NCBI RefSeq assembly: GCF_003576645.1 | Contig: NC_044920.1 | Coordinates: 16,208,691-16,272,690, forward strand | Reading direction: 5' to 3' | Length of the DNA stretch: 64,000 nucleotides | DNA from: Ipomoea triloba | Taxonomy: Eukaryota; Streptophyta; Magnoliopsida; Solanales; Convolvulaceae | Shown here: piece after piece, positions 26,661 to 36,127 of the stretch | How positions within the stretch are numbered: position 1 is the stretch's first letter | Layout of the letters: each line of letters begins with the position of its first letter | Program-made: the position numbers and the translations under genes | Notes under the pieces: model-generated | Databases searched by the model: none | The model's input: only the letters and a program-made list of their open reading frames with translations | Told to the model about the DNA's origin: nothing

Positions 26661-27429
26661 ATTTTCCATATTTATTCCTCAGCATAGATATACTGCGGGC
26701 GTGTTCCTCGGTGCAGATATATTGCGAGCGTGTTCCTCGGCGCAGATTTTAAAAATAACTTAATTTTAAAAATACCTAATTTTGGTTCTTGAAATTAGAT
26801 TTGCTTATTCGTGAGTTTTTAAAAATAACTTAATTTTAAAAATACCTAATTTTGGTTTACTTATTATATCTCTTATTTTAGACATTTAATTTCTAAACGA
26901 AACATATTGCAAAGAGTTATTAATATGAACTTAAATTGGTCATTCAAATAGTTGATTGAAAAGGATACATATCCAAGGTAGGTATAAAGTTTTGAATTGG
27001 CATTGAAAATAAAGTAAAATAAGCTCTTATTTAAGAGGATTTTACTATTTTCTTTTTAAATAAAAGATAAAGGAGTGGACAAGTGGTGTGCTATAAAGGT
27101 CACAGGTGTTACTTGCCTACTTATACACGACACTATATGGGCTTCATTCCCATTTTATTAATATTATTAATTCTCTTTAAAAAAATTAATATTATTAATT
27201 AATATATACTCATTAAAGACTTATTTGGGTGGCAGTAGGGATTCACCAACCCTTTGTTTCCTGCATTCACTCTACCATCCCAAGGAGTCAACAGTTGACT
27301 CCCCAACCCTCTGTTTCCTGCACTCACTCTACCATCCCAAGGAGTCAACAGTTGACTCTATTGAGGCTTAAACCCACTCCTATTATTCATGTGAGAGTGT
27401 AAATTGGGACACCGGATACCACTAGACAC
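26661..27429. repeat. Duplication block B, left part
   Basis: 26660-26750 holds two GCAGATATATTGCGAGCGTG-type repeats, and 26745-26860 a repeated AAAAATAACTTAATTTTAAA block. 26852-27010 matches 21720-21870 and 27020-27170 matches 22800-22950. 27275-27365 contains a duplicated CATCCCAAGGAGTCAACAGT segment. No gene. Confidence 0.7.
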
Positions 27430-27983
27430 AAGGTCTTTGGCAAATTTGAAAACCTATTAAGCTAGCTATTATGCTTAAAAGTGTTCGGTAAAATTAACTT
27501 TTTGATAAACTGATAAATGTAAAAAGACTAAAAAGGACATCTTCATAAAATTTAAATAGTTATAAATTTAAATAGGTTCGTTTACATATTAAAATATAAA
27601 ATAATGAAATCAATATATTTTAATAAAATTTAAAGTAAGAACATATATTTGAAAATATATAAAGTAAAAAAAAATGTTTATAATTCATAAAGTTAGTTCA
27701 TACGAAAAATAATGTTTAAACACAATTGTCAAATTGAAATTAGAACCAAACATATTGAGAGGGGTAAAGGATGTCATTTATTTAAAATAATAAGGACAAA
27801 AATGTAAAAAAGTTAAGAAGCTACTAACTTATTTTTGAAAAGTTATCTAAAATAGCTTTTCAAAACAAGCTCTTATTTTATGCTATTAACTTATTTTGAG
27901 AACATTATCAAACAAAGCTTATAGCTTATTAGTAACTTAAAATAAGTTATAAGCTTCTAAATAAGTTTTGCCAAACAGAGCCT
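27430..27983. mobile_element. AT-rich MITE-like element
   Basis: The right end, reversed, reads GGCTCTGTTTGGCAAAACTT, a common plant MITE terminus, followed by AGCTTATAA/TTATAAGC inverted words. The left end (GGTCTTTGGCAAATTT) pairs only loosely. It abuts the left side of the MULE-like element that follows. Confidence 0.45.
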
Positions 27984-27984
27984 T

Positions 27985-29128
27985 CCTCTTTTAATTTAGA
28001 TAAATTTGACACTTCCACTATTAGTCCTTTCTTCATCTAAGCCTTATTTAGACGTAAGGGTAAAATCTTCCTTTCACTATATGGGTGTCTTCTTCCTTAC
28101 CATACAAGTCAGAACAACATGCTAATACTTGAAGAAAGTTGCATAGACTCCTCATCAGGCTGCGTAGTGGTGTACAATCCGTTGGACTTGCCGGTGATCA
28201 ACATGGCGATGATGTGAATGGAGAGTTTCAACAGACATGCATGCAAATATGATACTGAGATGAGATGCCTCGGCACTAGCAGAAAAGATTTTCATGGGGG
28301 AGGGAGTAAAATTGGGGGTTCGAAACAAAGAAACAAATGGTTATAATAAAGAAACAAAGTAATACGCTCTCAACTTAAAGTGTTTTCAACAGTAGAAATT
28401 TGATCAAGAAGCAATATGATTGTGGATGGTCTTTGTGTTGACGATCTGATGTTCGATACAGTGTGCAATGTTTCTGAATTGTCCCAAGACGGGGCAGCGC
28501 ATGTTAGCGAGGCACAGCAAACTTGGCGCGACGGTTCTTGTGGCCTTAAGAGAAGAAAAACGACGAGATCTAAGATAAGAAAAGCCGTCAAATCTTGTTC
28601 TCATTTGGCGACTGGGCCGTGGAATTTGAGCCGGGGAGCAGGGGATTAAGCTTCTGAGGAGCAGATTATGAGAGGATTGCCTTTACATCTGTGATTGGTC
28701 GGGTTGCCTTCACTTTGGAGCAGAAGAGAAACTACATGCTATTTCGAAGAAATTTCAAGTAGTCAAGGGTGTGGAGGACAATCAAGGATGGGAATAGGAA
28801 GAAGATAGATCTGAATTCTGCGTTCTGCAATTCGAAACAGACATGGGACTTGCATTTTGCATTCTGCCTGTGAAGGTATTTTGGGTTCCACGAAGATGGT
28901 GAGCCGATTGTTCATGCCTATGTTTGCCAGAATGACATGTTTCAGGAGTGTGGATCGACGGACCTGAGAAGACAGCCTAGTCAATGAAAGGACGATTTTA
29001 CCCTTAAAATTGGCGTATAAATAAAGCTGATGTAACAAAATGACTAATGGTGAAGATATTTTGATAAAGTGTTAACGAGGACCAAATATTGAAAATCACT
29101 ATATTCATAGGACCTTTGCTGGAATTAA
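27985..29128. mobile_element. Mutator-like element with long TIRs and GC-richer cargo
   Basis: 28020-28078 and the reverse complement of 28979-29050 align over at least 60 bp (landmarks AAGGGTAAAATC, CCTTTCA, TTATTTA.ACG, ATTAGTC). The right arm extends farther, so the left arm may be shortened by the adjoining MITE. Interior 28079-28978 is more GC-rich than its surroundings and has short open frames on both strands. I do not recognise a protein. The layout is that of a non-autonomous MULE or Pack-MULE. The paralogous block A lacks this element. Confidence 0.65.
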
Positions 29129-29690
29129 TTCTTTTTAATAATAAATTCACATTGTATTGCAATTACTTAATAAGCATGTAATAATTAACAATAACACATT
29201 GCTTTTAAATAAATAAAATTTGCTAACTACGGATTATGCACTGTGATGACACTTCTATTATCATTCCAAATGAGTGGTCAAATGATCAAACTCTAGTGGT
29301 GGGTTATTAATTATTTTCTAATTTATAAAGAATCATGAGTATTTAAAAAAAATTAAAATAATGCATAGTCTTTTTTTTTTTTTTTTAAAACATTCATGAT
29401 TTTTTACAAGGTAGTATATGTTCTAACTTTATCAATCTTTTTCAGTAAAAATATCAATAACTCACCACTGAAGTTCGGTGATCCTGTGACCACGTACCCA
29501 TTTAAAATGATAACAGAGGTATGATCACACTATATAGTATTATAGTAGTTGACTCTAAGTGCAGTTATTAGTTGTATCATAATGTAACATTTTTAGCTTT
29601 AATATTGTGTATTTAGTTATTTGCTCTAATGAATGTCACTGTTTTGCCAATAATTTCCTCCCATCTCAATATCTCGTATTCCCTTTTAGT
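29129..29690. repeat. Duplication block B, right part
   Basis: Parallel to 23060-23600 (TAATAATAAATTCACATTGT..., GTGTGATGACACTTCTATT..., CCAATAATTTCCTCCCAT). No coding sequence. Confidence 0.7.
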
Positions 29691-29705
29691 AGAGGTTGAG
29701 GTTTA

Positions 29706-30271
29706 AGGCAGGATCTTGTGGTCTAGTGGTACTCGGTTGCACCCTTATATGAAAATGGGTGGGTTTGAGTAGTACTGTCAAAGTGAGCCGGTCCGTCCCA
29801 TTAAGCCCGCCTCACCGCGGGCCACATTTCTGGCGGGCTTTTGCGGGCTGGCCCGTTAGGCCCGCGAACTAGAATTTTTGTGACCCTAACCTGGTTAAAA
29901 TTCTGAAGCAAAAAAAAAAAAAAAAAAAAAAGCCTGCGGGCATGCCCACTGGCTTTTTTTTTTTTTTTGCTTCATATTTTTAAAAATGAAGTAAAATATA
30001 GTGGTCTACAATAGGTGTATTACAAATTTACGATGCATAACATAGTTAAATACTTTTTACTAACATAATGTTTTTCTTTTAACTATAGCCACAAAGCAAA
30101 TTAATATCTATGATTTCATTTGATATTATTTTCTAATTAAATCATTTCAATTAATAGATACATTTTAATGCTATACTATTTTTTTTTAATTTGGTACAAA
30201 TCACAAAACTAAACAGTATTGCATTTGAAAATATTAAATATGGTGGTGGATTAAGTTTAGGATTAGGAGTA

Positions 30272-30319
<48 letters not shown>

Positions 30320-30546
30320 TTTTTTACTTGGCCCGCGGGTCGCAGGTCAATTCCGGCCCGCCCCATTAGGCCCGTATTTTTGCGGGCATATTTTTTTCAT
30401 GACCCTAACGCGTCCCACCGCGGGGCGGGTGCGGGCCAACCCGTGGGCTTCGATCCATTTTGACAGTCCTAGGTTTGAGTTTCAGTGAATGCGATATTGA
30501 CTCTTTGTGTTTCAGTTGAGTAGTACTCGAAAAACAAAAGAAAAAA
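29706..30546 (+). mobile_element. tRNA-derived SINE (~131 bp) split by a hAT element
   Basis: The body starts AGGCAGGATCTTGTGGTCTA, with a box A-like GTGGTCTAGTGGTA and a box B-like GGTTTGAGTTTCA, and ends in an A-rich tail. It is flanked by a perfect 15-bp target duplication, AGAGGTTGAGGTTTA, at 29691-29705 and 30547-30561. The hAT at 29770-30471 inserted within box B. Without it and its 8-bp duplication the SINE is about 131 bp. The related block A at about 23600 lacks it. Internal pol III promoter is inferred from the boxes. Confidence 0.88.
29770..30471. mobile_element. Non-autonomous hAT element with 8-bp target duplication
   Basis: Left end TAGTACTGTCAAAGTG and right end, reversed, TAGGACTGTCAAAATG give about 16-bp TIRs. 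GGTTTGAG flanks it exactly at 29762-29769 and 30472-30479. GC-rich subterminal words (GGCCCGTTAGGCCCGC) surround an AT-rich core with an (AT)n tract at about 30277-30315 and A/T runs near 29910-29965. No transposase. Confidence 0.92.
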
Positions 30547-30688
30547 AGAGGTTGAGGTTTACAAAATTATACTTCGTATTTAACATAGACTAATATATGA
30601 TTATAGGGAATAGTAGACGGAAAATCTTATGGCAAATGATTAAAATCACAAACTAAAAACACAATACTTTAACACTATATATTTGAAA

Positions 30689-31430
30689 AGAGTAAATTCC
30701 ACTTTTAGTCCTTGACTATAGTGCCATTGCCACATTTAGTCATATTCTTTTAATTTTGTCATATTACATCCCTGACTTTGAACAATTTCTACTTTTAGTC
30801 ATCGACTATTGTGACATTGTCACATTTAGTCCTACTCTTTAAATTTTGCCATATTACATTCATGACTTTGAACAACTTCCACTTTTAGTCATCGACTATT
30901 ATGACATTTTCATATTTAGTCATATTCTTTTAATTTTGTCGTATTACATCCATGACTTTCGATTTATTAAAAATTTCATTATTTTTACCGTTAGAATTAA
31001 CAAATAACAAAGAAAAAAATCCTTACACATATCGTAACTTATATTTCAAACATATTAGAAATATCGTAAATATCAAAGGATGTAATAGCGTAACTTATAG
31101 AAATATGAGTTATGATAGGTATAAGGAGTGTTTTTTTTTCATTTGTTATATGTCAATTTAAGGATATTATTGTATTTCAATATCGTAACTCATATTTCTA
31201 ACTTTAAAATAATGGAATTTTTAAAGGAAGATTAGTGGTGGCAATCAAATGAAAGTCATGGATGTAATATGACAAAATTAAAAGAATATGGCTAAATGTG
31301 ACAATGCCACAATAGTCGAGGACTAAAAGTGAAAGTTGTTCAAAGTTAGGGTGTAATATGACAAAATTAAAAGATTAGGACTAAATGTGACAATGTAACA
31401 ATTGTCGAGGACTAAAAGTGGAATTTGCTT
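30689..31430. mobile_element. Foldback/MULE-like element whose TIRs are built from ~92-bp tandem repeats
   Basis: The left arm has three ~92-bp units (ACTTTTAGTC..CGACTAT...CACATTTAGTC...TTTTGTCATATTACAT) from 30700. The right arm (31225-31425) has two units inverted. Ends AGTAAATTCCACTTTTAGTC and, reversed, AGCAAATTCCACTTTTAGTC match. Flanks TATTTGAAA (30680-30688) and TATTTAAAA (31431-31439) suggest a 9-bp target duplication with one mismatch. The centre has no credible ORF. Confidence 0.75.
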
Positions 31431-31658
31431 TATTTAAAAATTAAAAATAATAGATCAAAATAACTAATAATGCATAACTCATCATACAAAAAATACAACT
31501 TTATTTAAAGATTAAATACCCCACATATTAAGAATTAATATAATCGTACTGAAATATAAAAATTGATTCAAAAAATTGAGATTATTTAAGTAGAAATTTA
31601 GGTGGTGGTTGGTTGGTGAATTTTGTATCCTATTATGGGGTTTGATAATTATTACTTG

Positions 31659-31958
31659 CGGTGTGTTTGGTTGGGGGTTTAGGCATAAGGTATGGGTATC
31701 AAAGTGATTGTTAGTGTTTGGTTTATAGGTTTTGTGAATGCTACTATGTGTTTGGAATACCCCATTAATGGCAAAACCCATACCCTTATTAGATAAGGGT
31801 TTCATCTCCCTTCATCATTTCTTCCCCAACTATTAATAATCATTCCCATTCCACCCAACTACCAAACATGCTAAATAATTTCACCAAAACCCATTACCTT
31901 TACCAAGTATTTGATACCCATTCTGATTCCGATTCCCATGTGCGAACCAAACGCACCC
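31659..31958. mobile_element. Tourist-like MITE copy 1 (300 bp)
   Basis: TIRs GGTGTGTTTGGTT / GGGTGCGTTTGGTTCGC, flanked by TTG at 31656-31658 and 31959-31961. About 300 bp, no ORF, closely similar to the next copy. A 3-bp duplication of TWA type fits PIF/Harbinger-derived MITEs, with TTG as a variant. Confidence 0.75.
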
Positions 31959-32008
31959 TTGGTTTGTTTCCTACTTTTGTTATTCTACAATTGAAATCAA
32001 ATCATTTA

Positions 32009-32309
32009 GGGTGTGTTTGGTTGGTGGGTTTAGGCATAAGGAATGTGTATGAAAGTGATTGTTTGTGTTTGGTTGATAGGTTTTGTGAATGCTACTATGG
32101 GTTTGGAATAACTCATTAATGACAAAACCCATACCCTTATTAAATAAGGGTTTCATCTCTCTTCCTCTTTTCTTCCTTAACTATTAATAATCATTCCCAT
32201 TCCACCCAATTACCAAACATGTTAAATACTTTCACCAAAACCCATTACCATTACCAAGTATTTGATACCCATTCCGATTCCGATTCCCATGTGCGAACCA
32301 AACGCACCC
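32009..32309. mobile_element. Tourist-like MITE copy 2 (301 bp)
   Basis: Starts GGGTGTGTTTGGTTGGTGGG and ends CGAACCAAACGCACCC, flanked by TTA (32006-32008, 32310-32312). Same orientation as copy 1 and only 50 bp from it. A third, partial right end (GAACCAAACACACTC) lies near 33625-33643. Confidence 0.85.
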
Positions 32310-32370
32310 TTAGTAATTACAAAATCCATTACCCTTCCACTCCTCTACTTTTGAACAATGGAATCAAAAA

Positions 32371-33465
32371 TAAGGGAGAAAAAATAAAAAAGTCACTATC
32401 TATGCATTTTGGTTCTATGACTATTGGGGGTCTTGTTAATTGCAGTCCATGAGTTTCAAAATTATTAATTTAGTACCTTAACTACTATTCAATTTTTCAC
32501 AATTTCAGTCACTCTAGTTAAATTAAGGGCTAAAACTCACCGACAAATTTTAATTGACCACATTATGTTTAATCACATGAACAATTTTGTCTTTCCATCA
32601 TTACCCCAAAACAATACTTCTTCTCTAAACATTTTTTCCGGTAATCCATGAAGTTATATCCGTCTTAAGATCCGTTTGAATGTCCTCGTCGGTGAAATTC
32701 ATGAAATCTAGAGACCAAAACTTGTTCTTGTCGGACATGATGATTTTTCTTTCGCGGGAATTCGATGATGTTTTCCTGAATCTAGGTGGCATAAACATGA
32801 AGTTTTAGCAATGGCGACGTCGTACATGCAAATAGCATTGTTGTCGCTTTTGCTTTTGGCCTGTTCCGAAACCGGATGGGGTGGAGAGGTTGAGCTCTCT
32901 TACGGGGGTTATGAAGAGTATTCCGGAGGAGTCAACCGGGTTCTTGTCGTTAGCGGACCAGACGACGGTGTCGGGGGAGCCCAAGGAGAGGTTGTAGTAC
33001 CAGAATGAGAAAACGAAGCGATTGGGGTAATTGTCGAAGGGGAGAAAGTTGGTGGCGAAAGTGGAGTTGGGGGAGATGATGATTTGGTTTTGGGTTGGCG
33101 TCCATGGGGATTCGAAGAGGAAAAAGAAGAAATTTTCTTCAGGTGTTGCTGGGATGAAGTGAATTATGGATTGTAGAAGAAGAAGAAGGAGGATGAGGAG
33201 GAAGAATGAAGAAGAAGAAGAAGATGGAAAAACGAAATTGCTCTTGATTGTGATTAAACATAATATGATCAATTAAATTTTTTTGGTGAGTTTTAGCTGG
33301 CAATTTGACCAGAGTGGCTGAAATTAAGAAAAATTGAATAGTTAAGGTACTAAATTGACAGTTTTTTTTTGAAGACACTAAATTGACAGTTTTAAAACTT
33401 GTGGACTAAGAAAAATTAAATAGTTAAGCCCAATAGTCATAAGATCAAAAGTAAAATTTTCTCTT
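32371..33465. mobile_element. Pack-MULE-like element carrying a receptor-kinase fragment
   Basis: Long imperfect TIRs: 32416-32575 pairs with the reverse complement of 33250-33441 (landmarks TATGACTATTGGG, TTTAGTACCTTAACTA, GCTAAAACTCACC). Between them is a GC-richer 670-bp segment with a recognisable host-gene fragment (separate entry). Outer limits and a 9-bp duplication could not be fixed. Confidence 0.75.
32805..33272 (-). pseudogene. Captured fragment of a G-type (bulb-)lectin receptor-like kinase
   Basis: The minus-strand frame has a Ser run, then a hydrophobic signal-like segment (FFLLILLLLLLQSIIHF), then a B-lectin-like start: SPWTPTQNQIIISPNSTFA, FVFSFWYYNLS, SPDTVVWSANDKNPVDSSG. 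In full-length proteins this extracellular domain is followed by S-locus, PAN and kinase domains, none of which is present. It stops at 32805 after degraded sequence. The (GAA/GGA)n tract at 33175-33225 encodes the Ser/Leu-rich start. It lies wholly inside the TIRs of the Pack-MULE-like element. Confidence 0.75.
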
Positions 33466-34318
33466 TTAATTTAAATATTTACTTATTTTAATTTTATTTA
33501 TTTATTTATTTATTTATTCATTTTCATTCCAATTTTGTTTTACTACCAAACAAAATGACCCATTCTACTTAAACCCATTATCATTACCAAATATTTGATT
33601 CTCATTACCATTCTGATTCCAATTGTTGAACCAAACACACTCTTAGCCTATTATTTTATACTTAGAGGTGTGGATAGAATAATTTCTACTTAACAAATTC
33701 TTCTTATATACAAACTTAAACAATGCAAAAGTAATTTTCAAAACAAAAAAAAAAAAACAATGCAAAAGTATAAAAGATAGAAGAAAATAAAAGTCTTGTT
33801 CACAACACAAGTTTTTGTAAGAGCACATTATTTTGGACATTTTATTCTTTATAGGAAATAGGTTGAAATTAGCCACCAAATTACAAGCAAACGTGTAATT
33901 GGAGAGTTTTGTAAGATCACATTATTTTGGACATTTTATTCTTTATAGGAGATAGGTTGAAATTAGGCACCAAATTACAAGCAAAAGTTTAATTGCAGAG
34001 TGGAATTAGGTTCTTGAACTGTTTAAATTATGCAATTCAATCAAATTTGACATATTTAGGTCATCGATGACGTAATGGGCATCCTATTACAAAATTATTT
34101 TTTTAAATTTATTTTATTAATTTTAAATAAAATAAAATTTTTAAGAATACACCTACTCCCCATCTTCGTCTCTGACATGGAGAGAAAGAGCTTCTTCGTC
34201 TCTATGCCATAGATGAAGAACATTCTTCATCTCTAGGTCGGAGGTGAAGAATATTCTTCGTTTCCCAAGTTCCTATCACATTACCGCCTCTTAAAGATGA
34301 CAATTCATAGCCACCCCA
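33466..34318. other. AT-rich DNA with a 94-bp tandem duplication
   Basis: 33813-33906 and 33907-34000 are near-identical (TTTTGTAAGA.CACATTATTT ... CACCAAATTACAAGCAAA). 33490-33520 is an (ATTT)n run. 34160-34275 has several TTCTTCGTCTCT/GAAGAA words. No gene. Confidence 0.6.
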
Positions 34319-34450
34319 GTGTTGGTTGACCTTAGGAATATAGATGTTGTGTAAAACAATGTATTATTAATAAGAAGTTTGTAAACTATTGATAACTATA
34401 CAATGAGATAAAATAGGCTATCAAAAGTAACAGTGCAGACCTATTCTACA
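34319..34450 (-). mobile_element. Probable short copia LTR (~132 bp)
   Basis: On the minus strand it begins TGTAGAATAGGTCTGCACTG, just downstream of the copia pol stop, and ends GGTCAACCAACA. Such short LTRs occur in Ale/Retrofit-type copia elements. No second LTR is in view, so the assignment rests on position and TG..CA ends. Confidence 0.5.
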
Positions 34451-34498
34451 GGATAGAAAAATAACCAATAAACACTAAGTCAAAATTAATATAAATGA

Positions 34499-34862
34499 TT
34501 AATCATCAATGCGCCCCCACATGATAAAGGTGTTGTCAAAAACTCCAATCTTGGAACGAAACTACAGAAAGAAATCACGACCAAGTGGTTTTGTAAGAAG
34601 ATTCACAACCTGGTCCTTCGAGCTAATATGATGAACACCCAAAGAGCCATCCATGATACGCTCACGTACAAAAAGTAATCCAGAGCTAGATGCTTCATCA
34701 TAGAATGAAACATTGGGTTCTTCGTGACATACGTTGCTCCCATATTATAGTAATACAATAGTGGGGACCAGGACAAAACAATACCAAGCTAATACAAAAG
34801 ATTTCTCACCCAAATTGTCTCAGCAGTCGAACTCGCCAAGGCACGATACTATGCCTCAGTTG
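34499..34862 (-). pseudogene. Ty1/copia RNase H C-terminus
   Basis: Minus-strand reading shows the copia RNase H tail: YRALASSTAETIWVRNLL, YYNMGATYVTKNPMFHS, HLALDYFLYVSERI and LLTKPLGRDFFL, ending at TAA 34499-34501. A few stops (TAA/TAG) interrupt it. It is cut at its upstream side by the Athila-type element at 34868. The adjoining upstream residues resume at 43660. Confidence 0.85.
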
Positions 34863-34867
34863 AACAC

Positions 34868-36127
34868 TGACAAGGTTGTTCGTCTAGGGTGAGGTGAATG
34901 TGGTACGGAAGGTGTTAAAATGAAGAGTCAAGACTCCCCGAGTGTCGTGTCTCTCAAGGATGACAAATTGGAGTGAATTAGTGTTGACATTAAAGGTGTT
35001 AAGAGGTAAGAGTTGCAAGTCTTACTGAGGGTTGTTTCTATAAGTAAGTTAAGGTTGTAGGAACAAGAGTAGGCTAAACAATGTAAAAGGAAATGAAGGG
35101 GATGTGCACCAAGGTTAGACAAACTGATTGATCGTCCTAAGGGGATTTGAAAACGAGTTTCACGATTGAATAAGGGAGTCACGGTATTGATACCGAGTGG
35201 CGTCACACTCAGACTCTCAATCCTCATTCGGTTGAGGCATTTTATCGAACACCTTGCCTACCACTCCTCTCGGACTTTGTCCTTTCGAACTAAGGGCAAG
35301 GATGTAGATGAGTTGGGCTCATAAGAGGCCGCTATCGTGCACACTCTCACTTCCACTCGGTTCACTAACTATTCTGGCCGAAATAGAAGCAAAGTTTGAA
35401 CAACATCATCCATACAAAACTTCAATCCTACTTCCACAATTCTCATAATCATAAGGCAAGATTTAATCATCAATCAATTGTTTAACAAGGGCACACACAC
35501 CCCAAACTATTCTACTCGGACATGATGAACATTCAAACAACAAAGCAAAATTACACTATGCAATAATTCTAAAGAAGCAATCTAAATGAAAAGAGTATTT
35601 TACCTAAGGAATGATGAGTTCTACATCTTCAATCCTTCTTCATTAATCTAAGGATCTACTCTAATCTAGTGGGAATGAGTGTGCTTTTCCTCCCCAAAGG
35701 GGAAGGAATGGAAAGAGAAATCAGATCTGAAAGTTGGAAAAGTCCCCCCTCTCAAAATGAGAAAGAAGGGTTTAAATAGCTGTCCAAAAAGTCGAAATTC
35801 CGCTGTTACCCTACTGGACGCGTCCACGCCCGTCACCACGCGTGTGGCTCCGCGTGGTTGCGTTCTGGAATTATTCCATGCCTACCACCATGTGTGTGAT
35901 GGTGCGTGACGGCCTCCTGCTGGTTGATTATTCGTTTGTTGCTTCTTTTTGGTCCAAGATTTTGCTATATCCTGCGGAAACGACTCAAAGCACATCCTTT
36001 GAGTTGGATTTGTCAATTAGGTGTTAATTAGGGGTTTTATCTTTGAAAGATGATCAAAATTGGGTGCTGAAACTGTAACATGTTATCCAAATATGACCCG
36101 AAACTTGACTATTTTTGGCACTTATCA
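34868..36127 (-). mobile_element. 3' LTR of the Athila-type element (1260 bp)
   Basis: Plus-strand ends TGACAAGG...GGCACTTATCA. Contains GACTCCCCGAGTGTCG near one end (shared with the other Athila-like LTRs), a TATTTAAA-type TATA near 35780 (minus), and CACGCGTGTG palindromes at about 35835. Its upstream neighbour on the minus strand is the purine tract TTAAGTGTGGAAACTT (36128-36143). Confidence 0.9.

Noticed and set aside
29706..29740. Possible tRNA gene (box A-like GTGGTCTAGTGGTA)
   Set aside because: Only the promoter boxes match; no cloverleaf can be drawn, and the flanking 15-bp duplication with an A-rich tail marks it as a SINE.
30191..30463. 90-codon frame with an Ile/Tyr run
   Set aside because: Translation of an (AT)n tract and hAT termini.
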